DNA of 38,415 bases from Oscillospiraceae bacterium (GCA_016302405.1 JAEDNR010000009.1:1-38415); one strand, 5' to 3'. Shown: positions 16,640-25,084, counted from the stretch's first letter. Translations and numbers: made by a program. The notes: generated from the letters alone by a model not told the origin.

Positions 16640-17926
16640 CTACACCCCGGCCCTCAGCTTCTCCAGTGCCGCCAGCTTCAGGCAGGTACAGAAGATCTCC
16701 ATTGCCTTTTCCAGTTCCTCTACGGGAGGCAGGCTGGGAGCGATACGGATATTCCGGTCCTGGGGGTCTACCCCATGGGGGAATGCCGCTCCCGCCGAAG
16801 TCATGGTCACACCGGCTTCCTTACACAGCGCCAGGGCCCGCTTCGCTGTTCCGGGCATGGTATTCAGGCTTACGAAGTAGCCGCCCTGGGGGTCATTCCA
16901 CTGGGCAAAACCCAAAGGTGCGATCTCCCGGTTCAGGTAGTCGGCCACCGTGCGGAATTTTGGCTCCAGAATCGCCGCGTGTCCCTTCATGATCTCCAGG
17001 GTGTGTGCCTTATTTTTAAGGTAACGTACATGCCGGAGCTGATTGACCTTATCGTGACAGATCTGCTGCACACCGAACAGGCGGGAGAAATACTTGATAT
17101 TGTCCACGGAGGCAGCCATGCAGCAGATACCGCCGCCGGCAAAGGTGACCTTGGAGGTGGACGCGAATTCAACCACCATATCCGGATTTCCAGCTTCCGC
17201 GCACAGACGGATAATGTCCGGGAATGGGACGTACTCCCCACGGAACTCGTGGATACAGTAGGCGTTATCCCACATCAGAATGAAATCCGGAGCGGCGGGC
17301 TTCAGATTGGCAAACCGGCGAATGGTCTCGTCACTGTAAATGATGCCATCGGGGTTTGAATACTTCGGCACCGTCCAAATGCCTTTTACGGCAGGGTCCT
17401 TTACCAGCTCCTCCACCACATCCATATCCGGGCCATCCGGCGTCATGGGGACGTTCACCAGCTCGGCGCCAAAGGACTGGGTGATTAGAAAATGCCGGTC
17501 ATAACCCGGGCAGGGGCACAGAAATTTTACTTTCTCTTCCCTGCACCAGGGACGCTCACTGTGGAGCAGTCCGTGGGTAAAGGCCCGTGAAATTACATCA
17601 TACATAAGATTCAGGCTGGCAGCGGCACCCACAAAAATTTCCTCAGGCCGGCAGTCCAAAATATCCGCCCAATACCGCCGGGCGCAGGGCAATCCCGCAA
17701 GCTCGCCGTAGTTACGGGTATCGATGCCCTCATCGATACAATCGTCGGCTGTCTGCACCTGGGTAAGGATGCCGCTTACCATGTCCAGCTGTGCCTTGCT
17801 CGGCTTGCCCCGGGACATATCCAGCTTCAGGCCAAGGGCCTTTACCCGGTCAAAATCATTCAGCGCAGTCTGATAGGCCTGCTCCAGTTCATTCCTGTTC
17901 ATGCAAGAATAGGGGGTCATTTCCAT
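16640..17926 (-). CDS. Type Ic aspartate aminotransferase-like enzyme
   Basis: This 428-residue fold-type I PLP enzyme is of the group once called Aminotran_MocR and later shown to contain class Ic aspartate aminotransferases. It would exchange the amino group between aspartate (or a related acid) and 2-oxoglutarate in the cytosol. The PLP lysine is Lys259 in ASTSKVTFAGGG. Earlier cofactor-contact segments are visible: VGAAASLNLMYD (about 100-110) and MWDNAYCIHE (about 218-227). There is no DNA-binding domain, so it is not a MocR regulator. Start ATG 17926 follows AAAGGA. It is monocistronic with its own promoter and terminator. Substrate choice cannot be settled from sequence alone. Confidence 0.85.
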   Translation of the reverse strand: MEMTPYSCMNRNELEQAYQTALNDFDRVKALGLKLDMSRGKPSKAQLDMVSGILTQVQTADDCIDEGIDTRNYGELAGLPCARRYWADILDCRPEEIFVGAAASLNLMYDVISRAFTHGLLHSERPWCREEKVKFLCPCPGYDRHFLITQSFGAELVNVPMTPDGPDMDVVEELVKDPAVKGIWTVPKYSNPDGIIYSDETIRRFANLKPAAPDFILMWDNAYCIHEFRGEYVPFPDIIRLCAEAGNPDMVVEFASTSKVTFAGGGICCMAASVDNIKYFSRLFGVQQICHDKVNQLRHVRYLKNKAHTLEIMKGHAAILEPKFRTVADYLNREIAPLGFAQWNDPQGGYFVSLNTMPGTAKRALALCKEAGVTMTSAGAAFPHGVDPQDRNIRIAPSLPPVEELEKAMEIFCTCLKLAALEKLRAGV

Positions 17927-17961
17927 CGTCCTTTCGGCTGTTCTGTGTTATTTCTGGGGAT

Positions 17962-17990
17962 ATTATATGCTCTGAGGCAAGAAAATGCAA
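17962..17990 (-). promoter_or_regulatory. Promoter of the aminotransferase
   Basis: On the minus strand TTGCAT (17990-17985) and a perfect TATAAT (17967-17962) are separated by 17 bp. The -35 box is itself one arm of an inverted repeat described next. Confidence 0.75.
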
Positions 17991-18066
17991 TATCGATTTT
18001 GATAAAATTGCATTTTTCACGGCTCCGTCCGTCATTTTCAGCCCTTTGAACAAAGAAATGCAATAT
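17983..18066. promoter_or_regulatory. Three-copy AAATGCAAT operator-like array
   Basis: AAATGCAATAT occurs at 17983-17993 and again at 18056-18066, exactly 73 bp apart; ATTGCATTT, the inverted form, is at 18007-18015. The first copy covers the -35 box of the aminotransferase. Spacing near seven helical turns fits a looping repressor, but no regulator is identified. Confidence 0.5.
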
Positions 18067-18086
18067 GGAATTTCATTTTTCAACAG

Positions 18087-18123
18087 TTTGCCGCCTGTTC
18101 CGATGGACGAAACAGGCGGCAAA
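18087..18123. terminator. Hairpin between glgB and the aminotransferase promoter
   Basis: Perfect 13-bp arms (18087-18099 and 18111-18123) close an 11-nt loop. There is no long T run. It may be the older end signal of the glgB transcript, now separated from glgB by the inserted repeat at 18130-18280 (inference). Confidence 0.45.
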
Positions 18124-18129
18124 TCCTAT

Positions 18130-18280
18130 GGCAACACCGCACAATTGCGTCAGCGGATCTTTTTCACCCTTTCTGCAGTTCCAAAAACGGGAAATATATA
18201 CAGTATTCCTCCGTTTTTGAAACTTTGAACTGGCACAAAATCTCTCGCTGAGCTTCCTTGCCGAATTATGCGGTGTAGCC
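18130..18280 (-). mobile_element. MITE-like hairpin element, copy B
   Basis: This 151-bp non-coding element has terminal inverted repeats GGCAACACCGCACAAT and, on the other end, GGCTACACCGCATAAT. It is flanked by a perfect CTAT duplication (18126-18129 and 18281-18284). Read on the minus strand it aligns end to end with the copy at 37910-38069. Its inside folds into a long imperfect hairpin. It inserted one base beyond the glgB stop codon. The 4-bp CTAN duplication resembles IS5-group targets; this is an inference, and no transposase is present. Confidence 0.75.
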
Positions 18281-18285
18281 CTATT

Positions 18286-20343
18286 TTATTTTTTCGTTGA
18301 CTTTTCGGTTTTCGCGGTTTTCTTCTTGGGCGCTTTGGGTTTGGGAGGCAGAGCTTTCGGTGCCCCCTCCCGAAGAACAACGGCGGTCCGGGCGGGCAGA
18401 TACACAGTTACGGTGGAATTCCCCTTTTCATCCGCATGAGCAGGATAGTCGATGTGTCCGATCAGCCCCTGTCCGCCGTACACTTCATCGTCCGTGCTCA
18501 GAGCAACCGTATAATCGGCATAGGCAGGCAGGGATATCTTCACATCCGTATAAGACTTGTCCGGGCTGAAGTTAAATGCAAACAGCAGCCCGTGGCGGTA
18601 GAAGGCCAGCACCTTTCTTCCCGGATCGCTCAGACGCAGGTCGCCCATTTGCTGCAGGAACATGCCGGAATCCTTGGTCAGGTGGATCATATCCTTGTCA
18701 AACTGACCCAGCCACTGATATTTCAGGAATCCGTTTTCCACCAGGCTCCACTGGCGGCGGCAGTAATGGAAGCTCCAGCCGTTGCCCTCCCGGGGGAAGT
18801 CGATCCACTCGGGATGGCCGAATTCATTCCCCATGAAGTTCAGATAGGCTTCGCCGCCTCCCGCCAGCGTAAACAGGCGGATCATCTTGTGCAGGGCAAT
18901 AGCACGGTCGATAACAGGATTGTGGGTAGCCTTATCCATATCCGTATACATGGCGGCATCCGCCAGACGGAAGATCATGGTCTTATCTCCCACCAGCGCC
19001 TGATCATGGCTCTCCACATAGGCAACGGTCTTTTCACCGGGACGGCGCAGGCACATATCGCACCACATTTTGAAAATATCCCAGTCCTCGTCCCGCTTTT
19101 CCTTTACCGTGCGGATCCACATATCCGGCAGGCCCATGCCCAGCCGGTAATCAAAGCCGATTCCGCCGTCCTCAATGGGCAGGCACATGCCGGGCATGCC
19201 GGACATATCCTCCGCCACTGTAATGGCGTTTGGGTTCACCTGCCGGATCAGCTCATTGGCAAGCTGCAGGTAGGTGATGGCTTCCACATGGGTATTGTAG
19301 GAAAAATACTTGTGATTGTTGTCAAAATTGGTGCCCAGGCCGTGGTCGTGGTACAGCATGGAGGTCACACCGTCAAACCGGAAACCGTCAAAATGGTACT
19401 CCGTCATCCAGAACTTCAGGTTGCTCAGCAGGAAGTGGAGCACGCCGGTCTTGCCGTAATCAAAACACTTGGTCCCCCAGGCGGGATGATCCCCCTTGGG
19501 TCCGTCGTGGAAGAACTGCCAGGTCGTTCCGTCGAACATATTGATTCCCTCAGCGGTATTCTTCACCGCGTGGGAGTGGACCACGTCCAGCAGCACCCGG
19601 ATTCCCATGGAATGGGCAGTATTGACCAGGTATTTCAGGTCCTCGGGCCTACCGAACCAGCTGGACGCGGCAAAGAAATTGGATACCTGATAACCGAAGC
19701 TGCCGTAATAGGGGTGCTCCATGATGGCCATGAGCTGAACGGTATTGTAGCCGTCGGACTTGATTCGGGGTAAAACCTTATCCGCGAATTCCCGGTAGGT
19801 ACCGACTCTGCCCTCCTCCTGGGCCATGCCCACATGGGCCTCGTAAATATACAATGAGTCCTCGCCTCGGAAATCGCTGTCCGTCCAGGGGTACTGCTTT
19901 TTATCATCGGTGACCTCGGCGCACCAGGTGATGGTCTTGGGGTCCTGCACCACCCGGCGGGCATACAGGGGGATATGCTCCGTGCGCTGCATATTGGCAT
20001 CCACCACAGTCTTTACCCGGCAGCCCTCCCAAAGGGCGTTCTCTCCCTCCAGGAGAAGCTCCCAGTCGCCGTTGCCCAGAGGGCGGAGGGGATGGCTTGT
20101 CTTGTTCCAGCCGTTGAAATCGCCCTCCAGATAAAGCTGGTAGGCGCTGGGCGCCCATTCCCGGTAGGCCCAGCCGTTTTCCGTCCTGTGGAAGCCGTAA
20201 TAATTGTGGGCATTGGCAAAATCGTCCAGAGTCTGTCCCTCCGTCAGGATGCGGCTCTTCGTAGCACGGTACAGGAACATGCGCAGGTCGATGTCCCCGG
20301 CAAATTCCCGAAGCTGGGGGTTCAGTTCCATAATTCGGTACAT
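18286..20343 (-). CDS. glgB: 1,4-alpha-glucan branching enzyme, eukaryote-type (GH13_8-like)
   Basis: The enzyme makes alpha-1,6 branches in glycogen. It has 685 residues: a CBM48-like N-terminal domain (about 45-140), the GH13 barrel, and a C-terminal beta domain. Catalytic residues are Asp324 (FRFDGV), Glu378 (VAEDMSG) and Asp447 (ESHDQ). The segment QLMAIMEHPYYGSFGYQVSN is closer to eukaryotic branching enzymes than to E. coli GlgB. The tail after about residue 662 is a Lys/Pro-rich extension (KPKAPKKK and similar) ending KSTKK, unusual for this family. The start has AAGGAG seven bases before ATG 20343. It is the last gene of a run with dut 14 bp upstream; no other glycogen gene is nearby. 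Confidence 0.92.
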   Translation of the reverse strand: MYRIMELNPQLREFAGDIDLRMFLYRATKSRILTEGQTLDDFANAHNYYGFHRTENGWAYREWAPSAYQLYLEGDFNGWNKTSHPLRPLGNGDWELLLEGENALWEGCRVKTVVDANMQRTEHIPLYARRVVQDPKTITWCAEVTDDKKQYPWTDSDFRGEDSLYIYEAHVGMAQEEGRVGTYREFADKVLPRIKSDGYNTVQLMAIMEHPYYGSFGYQVSNFFAASSWFGRPEDLKYLVNTAHSMGIRVLLDVVHSHAVKNTAEGINMFDGTTWQFFHDGPKGDHPAWGTKCFDYGKTGVLHFLLSNLKFWMTEYHFDGFRFDGVTSMLYHDHGLGTNFDNNHKYFSYNTHVEAITYLQLANELIRQVNPNAITVAEDMSGMPGMCLPIEDGGIGFDYRLGMGLPDMWIRTVKEKRDEDWDIFKMWCDMCLRRPGEKTVAYVESHDQALVGDKTMIFRLADAAMYTDMDKATHNPVIDRAIALHKMIRLFTLAGGGEAYLNFMGNEFGHPEWIDFPREGNGWSFHYCRRQWSLVENGFLKYQWLGQFDKDMIHLTKDSGMFLQQMGDLRLSDPGRKVLAFYRHGLLFAFNFSPDKSYTDVKISLPAYADYTVALSTDDEVYGGQGLIGHIDYPAHADEKGNSTVTVYLPARTAVVLREGAPKALPPKPKAPKKKTAKTEKSTKK

Positions 20344-20357
20344 AATAATCTCCTTTC

Positions 20358-20792
20358 TTATCGCGTTCCTGTGGAGCCAAAGCCTCCGGCTCCCCGGATG
20401 GTTTCGGAAAGCTCCATTGCTTCCTCGTAAACGGGATGGAGCACCGGAACCACCATGAGCTGGGCAATCCGGTCCCCATGGGTGACCGTTCTGGGTTCGC
20501 CGCCGTGATTATGAAGGGCAACGATAAATTCCCCCCGGTAGTCGCTGTCAATGACCCCGACCTTATTGGCAGGCGCAAGGCCCATCTTACAGGCCATGCC
20601 GCTGCGGGCACAGATAAGTCCCACATATCCCTCCGGCAGTGCCATGGCAAGTCCCGTGGGAATAAAGGCCGTCTGCCCCGGCTGGATCGTCACGCTTTCC
20701 TCCAGGCAGGCATACAGGTCCGCCCCTGCCGCCTGCTGGGAGCCGAAAGTGGGAAGCTTTGCTCCCTCCCGGAGCCGTTTTACTGGAATCAT
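20358..20792 (-). CDS. dut: dUTP diphosphatase (trimeric dUTPase)
   Basis: It splits dUTP to dUMP and pyrophosphate, keeping uracil out of DNA and feeding dTMP synthesis. At 144 residues it is the normal length of the trimeric family. Visible motifs are AGADLYA (motif 1), ARSGMACKMG (motif 2), NKVGVIDSDYRGE (motif 3, with the catalytic Asp), GDRIAQLMVVP (motif 4) and RGAGGFGSTG (motif 5, the arm that closes over the substrate). Start ATG 20792 overlaps the nrdG stop as ATGA (20789-20792), so the two nucleotide-metabolism genes are translationally coupled. Confidence 0.95.
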   Translation of the reverse strand: MIPVKRLREGAKLPTFGSQQAAGADLYACLEESVTIQPGQTAFIPTGLAMALPEGYVGLICARSGMACKMGLAPANKVGVIDSDYRGEFIVALHNHGGEPRTVTHGDRIAQLMVVPVLHPVYEEAMELSETIRGAGGFGSTGTR

Positions 20793-21337
20793 TTCCGCAT
20801 CCCCCTTCCTTCCGTCTGCCAGTCCTGCCAGGGAACAATGTGTCCCGCGGCAAGGGTTGCAGGGATGTCGATCTGGCGCTGGTTCTCCGAACCCCGGAAC
20901 CGGAGGGAAAGATTCTTCTTGGCCTCGATAAAGGGACCGTCCACCAGCACATCCAGATAGCCGAGATATTCCTTTGTTACCGCCCAATCTCCCAGGGTGC
21001 CGGAGGTGATTTGCTCATAGGTATAGCCGGAAAAAGCCCAGATGGTCTTTTCCGGGTATCTGGCTTTCATTTGCCGCAGAAGTTCCACCACCGGTTCCTG
21101 GTTCTCCGGCTCAAAAGGCTCCCCTCCCAGCAGGGTCAGGCCCCTGATATAGGCAGGCGCCAGCATTTCCAGGATCGTGTCAATGGTCTGCTGGGTAAAA
21201 GGCTCCCCGTAATGAAAGTCCCAGGCAACTTCATTGAAGCATCCGGGGCAATGATGGGTGCAGCCGGAAACGAACAAGCTCACACGGACACCGGGTCCGT
21301 TGGCAATGTCGCAGTTTTTTATGGTCGCATAGTACAT
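20789..21337 (-). CDS. nrdG: Anaerobic ribonucleotide reductase activating enzyme
   Basis: This radical SAM enzyme puts the glycyl radical on the anaerobic class III ribonucleotide reductase NrdD. It has 182 residues with the cluster motif Cys26-x3-Cys30-x2-Cys33 (CTHHCPGC), where Tyr/Phe is normally adjacent, and the SAM-binding GGEPF box (LLGGEPFEPEN). The C-terminal part contains DVLVDGPF, usual for NrdG. nrdD is not in the window. AGGAG ten bases before ATG 21337 gives the start. It lies 42 bp after the AI-2E-family gene and overlaps dut, pointing to a four-gene transcript. It supports an anaerobic host. Confidence 0.93.
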   Translation of the reverse strand: MYYATIKNCDIANGPGVRVSLFVSGCTHHCPGCFNEVAWDFHYGEPFTQQTIDTILEMLAPAYIRGLTLLGGEPFEPENQEPVVELLRQMKARYPEKTIWAFSGYTYEQITSGTLGDWAVTKEYLGYLDVLVDGPFIEAKKNLSLRFRGSENQRQIDIPATLAAGHIVPWQDWQTEGRGMRK

Positions 21338-21379
21338 GGGAATGAAACTCCTTATTTTGGTTAGCAGACGAGGACTACC

Positions 21380-22624
21380 TCAGGGCGCTTCCTCATCACT
21401 TTTTACTGTCTGTTTATGCTGCCGGGTTTCTTTTTCATCGTCCGGGTAATCGGCCTTGTACTTCTCCCACAGCTCCGGATGCCCCCGCTTTCTCAGTCCC
21501 CGGCAAACCAGCCGCTTGACCAGGTCATAGAAAACCGCGAACACGGGGACGCAGATCACCATACCCACAATGCCCCACATGCCGCCAAAGAGAATAATGG
21601 CAAACATGACCCAGAAGCCGGACAGGCCCGTCCGGTTCCCCAGGATCCTGGGGCCGATCACGTTGCCGTCAATTTGCTGCAGGATCAGAATAAAAATGAC
21701 AAACCAAAGGGCCTTCATAGGATCCTGAATGAGGATCAGCAGTGTGGCAGGAACCGCGCCGATAAACGGTCCGAAGAAGGGAATCACGTTGGTCACGCCC
21801 ACAATGGCGGAAACCAGAAGCGCATTGGGAATGCGCAGAAGGGAGCAGCCAATGTAGCACAGCACACCCATAATCGCGGAGTCCATCAGCTTTCCGTCAA
21901 TAAACCCGCCAAACATCCGGTCAATAAATTCCACTTCATCCAGCAGCAGGTTTGCCCACTTCTCTGAAAACACGCTGCGGACGATCAGTACACACTGCCT
22001 GGCAAAGCGCTTGCGCCCATAGAGCAGGTATGTGGCCACGATCAGGCCGATCAGGATATTATAGAGGAATTTCAGAACCTTCCATACACTCATGCCCACA
22101 CCGCTGACAATACTGGTGACCTGGGGCATCAGCGTATTCTTCGCCCAGTTGTCCAGGGTTTCGTACAGTGTTTCGTAGCCATTGCTGAAAATCTCATACA
22201 GTCGCTCGTCCTCACCAAAGGTAACCTTTGCCCAATTCAGAAATTCCTGTACACGGCTGGGGATCATATTCCAAAGGGTGACAATACTGTCCAGAAGCTG
22301 GGGCGCGATCATAATAATAAGCGCATAAACAACCAGAATACCGGTAATCAAACTGATGACTACCGCGAGAGCCGGAGCTGCCTTGCGCATTTTCCCGGGT
22401 AAATGGGTCTCCAGAAAACACTGGCTGGAATTACAAATAGGGCGCAGCAGGTAAGCAATCACGCTGCCGTAGACAAAAGGCGCCAGAATGGCACTGATGG
22501 ACCCCAGGGCATCTCCGATACCCTGAAGCCGGTATATCATAAAAAACAGAATGACGCTCAGACTGATTGCGCCAAAACCGGCCAACATAAAGTATAAGTA
22601 ACGTTTCCGAAGCGGATCTTTCAT
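21380..22624 (-). CDS. AI-2E-family membrane permease
   Basis: The 414-residue protein has about eight membrane segments and the layout of the AI-2E exporter/YhhQ-like permease family: two helices at the N-terminus, a long soluble loop (about 120-190), then a hydrophobic core with NVIPFFGPFIGAVPA, the best marker of the family. Members move small molecules or ions; the substrate here is unknown. The frame is open far upstream, but AGAGGA six bases before ATG 22624 sets the start; 22630 is the alternative. An extended -10 (TGG then TATACT, minus strand 22673-22665) drives it. Basic and acidic residues crowd the C-terminus. Confidence 0.88.
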   Translation of the reverse strand: MKDPLRKRYLYFMLAGFGAISLSVILFFMIYRLQGIGDALGSISAILAPFVYGSVIAYLLRPICNSSQCFLETHLPGKMRKAAPALAVVISLITGILVVYALIIMIAPQLLDSIVTLWNMIPSRVQEFLNWAKVTFGEDERLYEIFSNGYETLYETLDNWAKNTLMPQVTSIVSGVGMSVWKVLKFLYNILIGLIVATYLLYGRKRFARQCVLIVRSVFSEKWANLLLDEVEFIDRMFGGFIDGKLMDSAIMGVLCYIGCSLLRIPNALLVSAIVGVTNVIPFFGPFIGAVPATLLILIQDPMKALWFVIFILILQQIDGNVIGPRILGNRTGLSGFWVMFAIILFGGMWGIVGMVICVPVFAVFYDLVKRLVCRGLRKRGHPELWEKYKADYPDDEKETRQHKQTVKSDEEAP

Positions 22625-22664
22625 ATCCATTCCTCTTTCCCCCGGGCATCCCCGATACAACATG

Positions 22665-22673
22665 AGTATACCA
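22665..22673 (-). promoter_or_regulatory. Extended -10 for the permease-nrdG-dut-glgB run
   Basis: On the minus strand TATACT (22670-22665) is directly preceded by TGG, an extended -10 element. The -35 region is poor. It is divergent from the promoter at 22741-22768. Confidence 0.5.
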
Positions 22674-22740
22674 GTTTCGCGCAAGCAATATTTGAATAAA
22701 GTGTGAACAATTTCTTCCGATGCCCCGGCACGGAAATCCC

Positions 22741-22768
22741 TTGCCAATTTCCGCCGTTATGCTATAAT
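22741..22768 (+). promoter_or_regulatory. Promoter of the TIGR04255-like operon
   Basis: TTGCCA (22741-22746) and a perfect TATAAT (22763-22768) have a 16-bp spacer. The transcript would begin near 22775, shortly before GAGGAG at 22785-22790. Confidence 0.7.
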
Positions 22769-22798
22769 AGAAACAACACACTTTGAGGAGCGATGATA

Positions 22799-23581
22799 AT
22801 GTTTTCCCATGAACCCCGCTGCCATTACCGGCGGAATCCTCTGGGTGAGGTGATCTGCCAGCTCCGGTTTCCGGAGATCCTGGCAATCAGCGCCAATCCG
22901 CCGGTAGCTTTTCAGGAAGCAATCCGGGATGACTATCCCCAATTTCTCCGGAAAGAAGAAAACCCCGCGCCGAAAATCACCGGCGCGCCCGGTCATCTGA
23001 CCCTGGAAAACGCCCCTGCCACGGTAAACTACCAGTTTGCCTCCCGGGATGGCGCCTGGCGGGTAAACCTGACCAGCCGGTTCATTTCCCTGAGCTGCTC
23101 CCGCTACGATTGCTGGGAAGACTTTGCCCAGAAGCTGGACAAGCCCCTTGCCGCCTTTATCCGGACCTACAAACCTGCCTATTTTGAGCGGATCGGTCTG
23201 CGGTATCTGAATTTCTTTTCCCGTTCCGCCCTGGAGCTGGAGGATGTTCCCATCTCCCAGTTGTTTTCCCCCTGCTATCTCGGCCCCCTGGGGGAGGAAG
23301 ATGTGGTACCCAGCGCTGTTACCCGCTGCGGCGTGGATATAGAGCTGGCTATCCGTGGCGGATGCCGGGCAAAGATCCATGCCGGGCCCGGTCTTCTCCG
23401 GCAGGGTGGAAAGGAAGACAAGGAGGTCAAGTTTATTTTTGACCAGGATCTTTTTATGGCGGGACAGGTGAACGTTTCCCTCACCACCGGTGCCCTGAAC
23501 ACCCTCCATGTTCAGGCTGACAGTATTTTCCGGGGCGCAATCACCCCAGCGCTGCACGAAGCCATGGAGCCCGTGGAATAA
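22799..23581 (+). CDS. TIGR04255-like family protein of unknown function
   Basis: The soluble protein has 260 residues from ATG 22799, which sits eight bases after GAGGAG; ATG 22793 is only two bases from it and less likely. The N-terminal segment YRRNPLGEVICQLRFP followed by FQEAIRDDYP is the pattern of the TIGR04255 family, a sporadic family with no settled biochemical role. A central YFERIGLRYLN is also typical. There is no signal or membrane segment. It leads a three-gene plus-strand run with a membrane metalloprotease (45 bp on) and a phospholipase C-like gene. Confidence 0.7.
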   Translation: MFSHEPRCHYRRNPLGEVICQLRFPEILAISANPPVAFQEAIRDDYPQFLRKEENPAPKITGAPGHLTLENAPATVNYQFASRDGAWRVNLTSRFISLSCSRYDCWEDFAQKLDKPLAAFIRTYKPAYFERIGLRYLNFFSRSALELEDVPISQLFSPCYLGPLGEEDVVPSAVTRCGVDIELAIRGGCRAKIHAGPGLLRQGGKEDKEVKFIFDQDLFMAGQVNVSLTTGALNTLHVQADSIFRGAITPALHEAMEPVE

Positions 23582-23626
23582 CAGAACGACGGATTTCCCG
23601 ATACCATTTTGCAAAGGAGTTAAGCT

Positions 23627-24349
23627 ATGCCCTATTACTACGGTTTTGACTGGACCTATGTGGTCCTTGTACTGCCCTGTATCATTCTTTCCATGTGGGC
23701 CAGTGCCAATGTGAACAGCACCTTTAAGAAATATTCCGGTCAGCTGTCCTCCCGGCGGATCACCGGTGCTGAAGCTGCCCAGCGGGTACTCATGGCAAAC
23801 GGCGTTCAGGGTGTGAAGATTCAGCGGATTTCCGGAAATCTCACAGACCACTATGATCCCCGGACTAATGTGATCCGCCTGTCCGACAACGTATATGACA
23901 ACACCTCCACCGCCGCCATCGGCGTTGCCTGCCACGAGGCAGGACACGCTGTACAATATGCCCAGAGCTATGCCCCCATCAAGCTCCGCGCCGCCGTGAT
24001 CCCCGTGACCAATCTGGGCTCCAAGCTGGCAATGCCCCTGATCCTCATTGGGCTTCTTCTGTCCTACTTGGGAAATTTCTCCTATATACTGGTCTACGCC
24101 GGTATTGCCTGCTTTGGACTGTCCCTGGTCTTTCAGCTCGTTACCCTGCCTGTGGAGTTTAACGCCAGCCGGCGGGCTCTCGCCGCCATTTCCTCCGGAA
24201 ATCTTCTGACAGAAGAAGAACAAAAGGGTGCCAGGAAGACCCTGACCGCCGCGGCCCTGACCTATGTTGCCGCCACAGCCACTGCCCTTGCCCAGCTTCT
24301 GCGGCTCCTCGTTCTGTTCGGCGACAGAGGCAACCGGCGCAGAGACTAA
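23627..24349 (+). CDS. YugP-type membrane zinc metalloprotease
   Basis: The 240-residue membrane protease has an N-terminal helix (about 10-28), then a cytosolic stretch ending in the zinc site His103-Glu104-x2-His107 (ACHEAGHAVQYA), and at least three more membrane segments. This is the pattern of the neutral zinc metallopeptidase (YugP/DUF parent of M48-like) family in Firmicutes. Substrates are unknown. The start has AAAGGAG before ATG 23627. It is followed after 14 bp by the phospholipase C-like gene, so the two are surely co-transcribed. Confidence 0.85.
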   Translation: MPYYYGFDWTYVVLVLPCIILSMWASANVNSTFKKYSGQLSSRRITGAEAAQRVLMANGVQGVKIQRISGNLTDHYDPRTNVIRLSDNVYDNTSTAAIGVACHEAGHAVQYAQSYAPIKLRAAVIPVTNLGSKLAMPLILIGLLLSYLGNFSYILVYAGIACFGLSLVFQLVTLPVEFNASRRALAAISSGNLLTEEEQKGARKTLTAAALTYVAATATALAQLLRLLVLFGDRGNRRRD

Positions 24350-24363
24350 AGGAGGTATGCCCA

Positions 24364-25038
24364 ATGGCTTCCTGGATCGTCCACCTGCGGATCGCGGACC
24401 AGCTTCTGGACCGAATCCCGGACCTTAGGAGCACCGAATTTGTTGTCGGCAATATTGCCCCGGACAGCGGTATCCCCAACGAGGACTGGTCTGCCTATAC
24501 TCCCAGCCCTGTTCTTTCCCACTTTAAAACGGATGATTCCGTACCAAAGTCCATTCACATCCCCCTCTTTATCGCCCGCCATTTTTCAGAGGAAAAGCGG
24601 GCAGAATATACGAAAGAAGAATATTCTTTTTTCCTGGGCTACCTGGTTCACCTGCTCACGGATCAGCTCTGGTCCTCTCAGGTGGCAAGTCCGCTCCAAA
24701 ACCGTTTCCCGGAGGAATGGGCTGCGGACAAACACAGGCTGATCCAAAAGGCCAAGGAGGACTGGTATGACCTGGACATCCGTTATCTGAAACAGCATCC
24801 CGGCTTTCGTGCCTACGCCATCTACGAAAACGCTGTCGGGTTCCGAAATACCTTTCTGGATATTTTCAGCCCGGATGCTTTTGATAACCGCCGGGAATAT
24901 ATCACCGCTTTCTACCGCCAGGAAAATGACCATCTTGACCGGGAATATCCTTATCTGACGGAAGCGGAAATGGATTTTTTTGTTCAGAACGCCGCCGGTC
25001 AGATTCTCGCCCGTCTGAAAAGTGAATGCGGCCTGTAA
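24364..25038 (+). CDS. Zinc-dependent phospholipase C-like protein
   Basis: The 224-residue all-helical protein matches the bacterial zinc-dependent phospholipase C superfamily: start ASWIVHLRIADQLL with the N-terminal Trp-x2-His region, GNIAPDSG (about 28-35), a single SHF (about residue 53), and GYLVHLLTD (about 92-100). These His/Asp residues would bind zinc. It has no signal peptide, so it is probably cytosolic and may act on something other than phospholipid. AAAGGAGG precedes ATG 24364. It ends the operon begun at 22799. No classical terminator follows. Confidence 0.75.
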   Translation: MASWIVHLRIADQLLDRIPDLRSTEFVVGNIAPDSGIPNEDWSAYTPSPVLSHFKTDDSVPKSIHIPLFIARHFSEEKRAEYTKEEYSFFLGYLVHLLTDQLWSSQVASPLQNRFPEEWAADKHRLIQKAKEDWYDLDIRYLKQHPGFRAYAIYENAVGFRNTFLDIFSPDAFDNRREYITAFYRQENDHLDREYPYLTEAEMDFFVQNAAGQILARLKSECGL

Positions 25039-25053
25039 TCAGCCAATCCTTTT

Positions 25054-25084
25054 TTCCGCTCCGGTATTGACAACCGGAGCGGAA
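25054..25084 (+). promoter_or_regulatory. Palindrome enclosing the -35 of the AbrB-type gene
   Basis: Perfect 11-bp arms (25054-25064 and 25074-25084) flank a 9-nt centre that contains the -35 hexamer. No T run follows on either strand, so an operator is more likely than a terminator. Confidence 0.55.

Noticed and set aside
18436..19773. 445-codon plus-strand frame opposite glgB
   Set aside because: It is antisense to a branching enzyme with all catalytic residues; no ribosome site or domain seen.
22757..24364. 535-codon minus-strand frame opposite the TIGR04255-like and protease genes
   Set aside because: The plus-strand genes carry clear motifs (HEAGH, family signatures) and ribosome sites; the minus frame is low-complexity and unrecognised.
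25054..25084. Reading the palindrome as terminator of the phospholipase C-like operon
   Set aside because: T residues come before, not after, the stem on the plus strand, and none follow on the minus strand.
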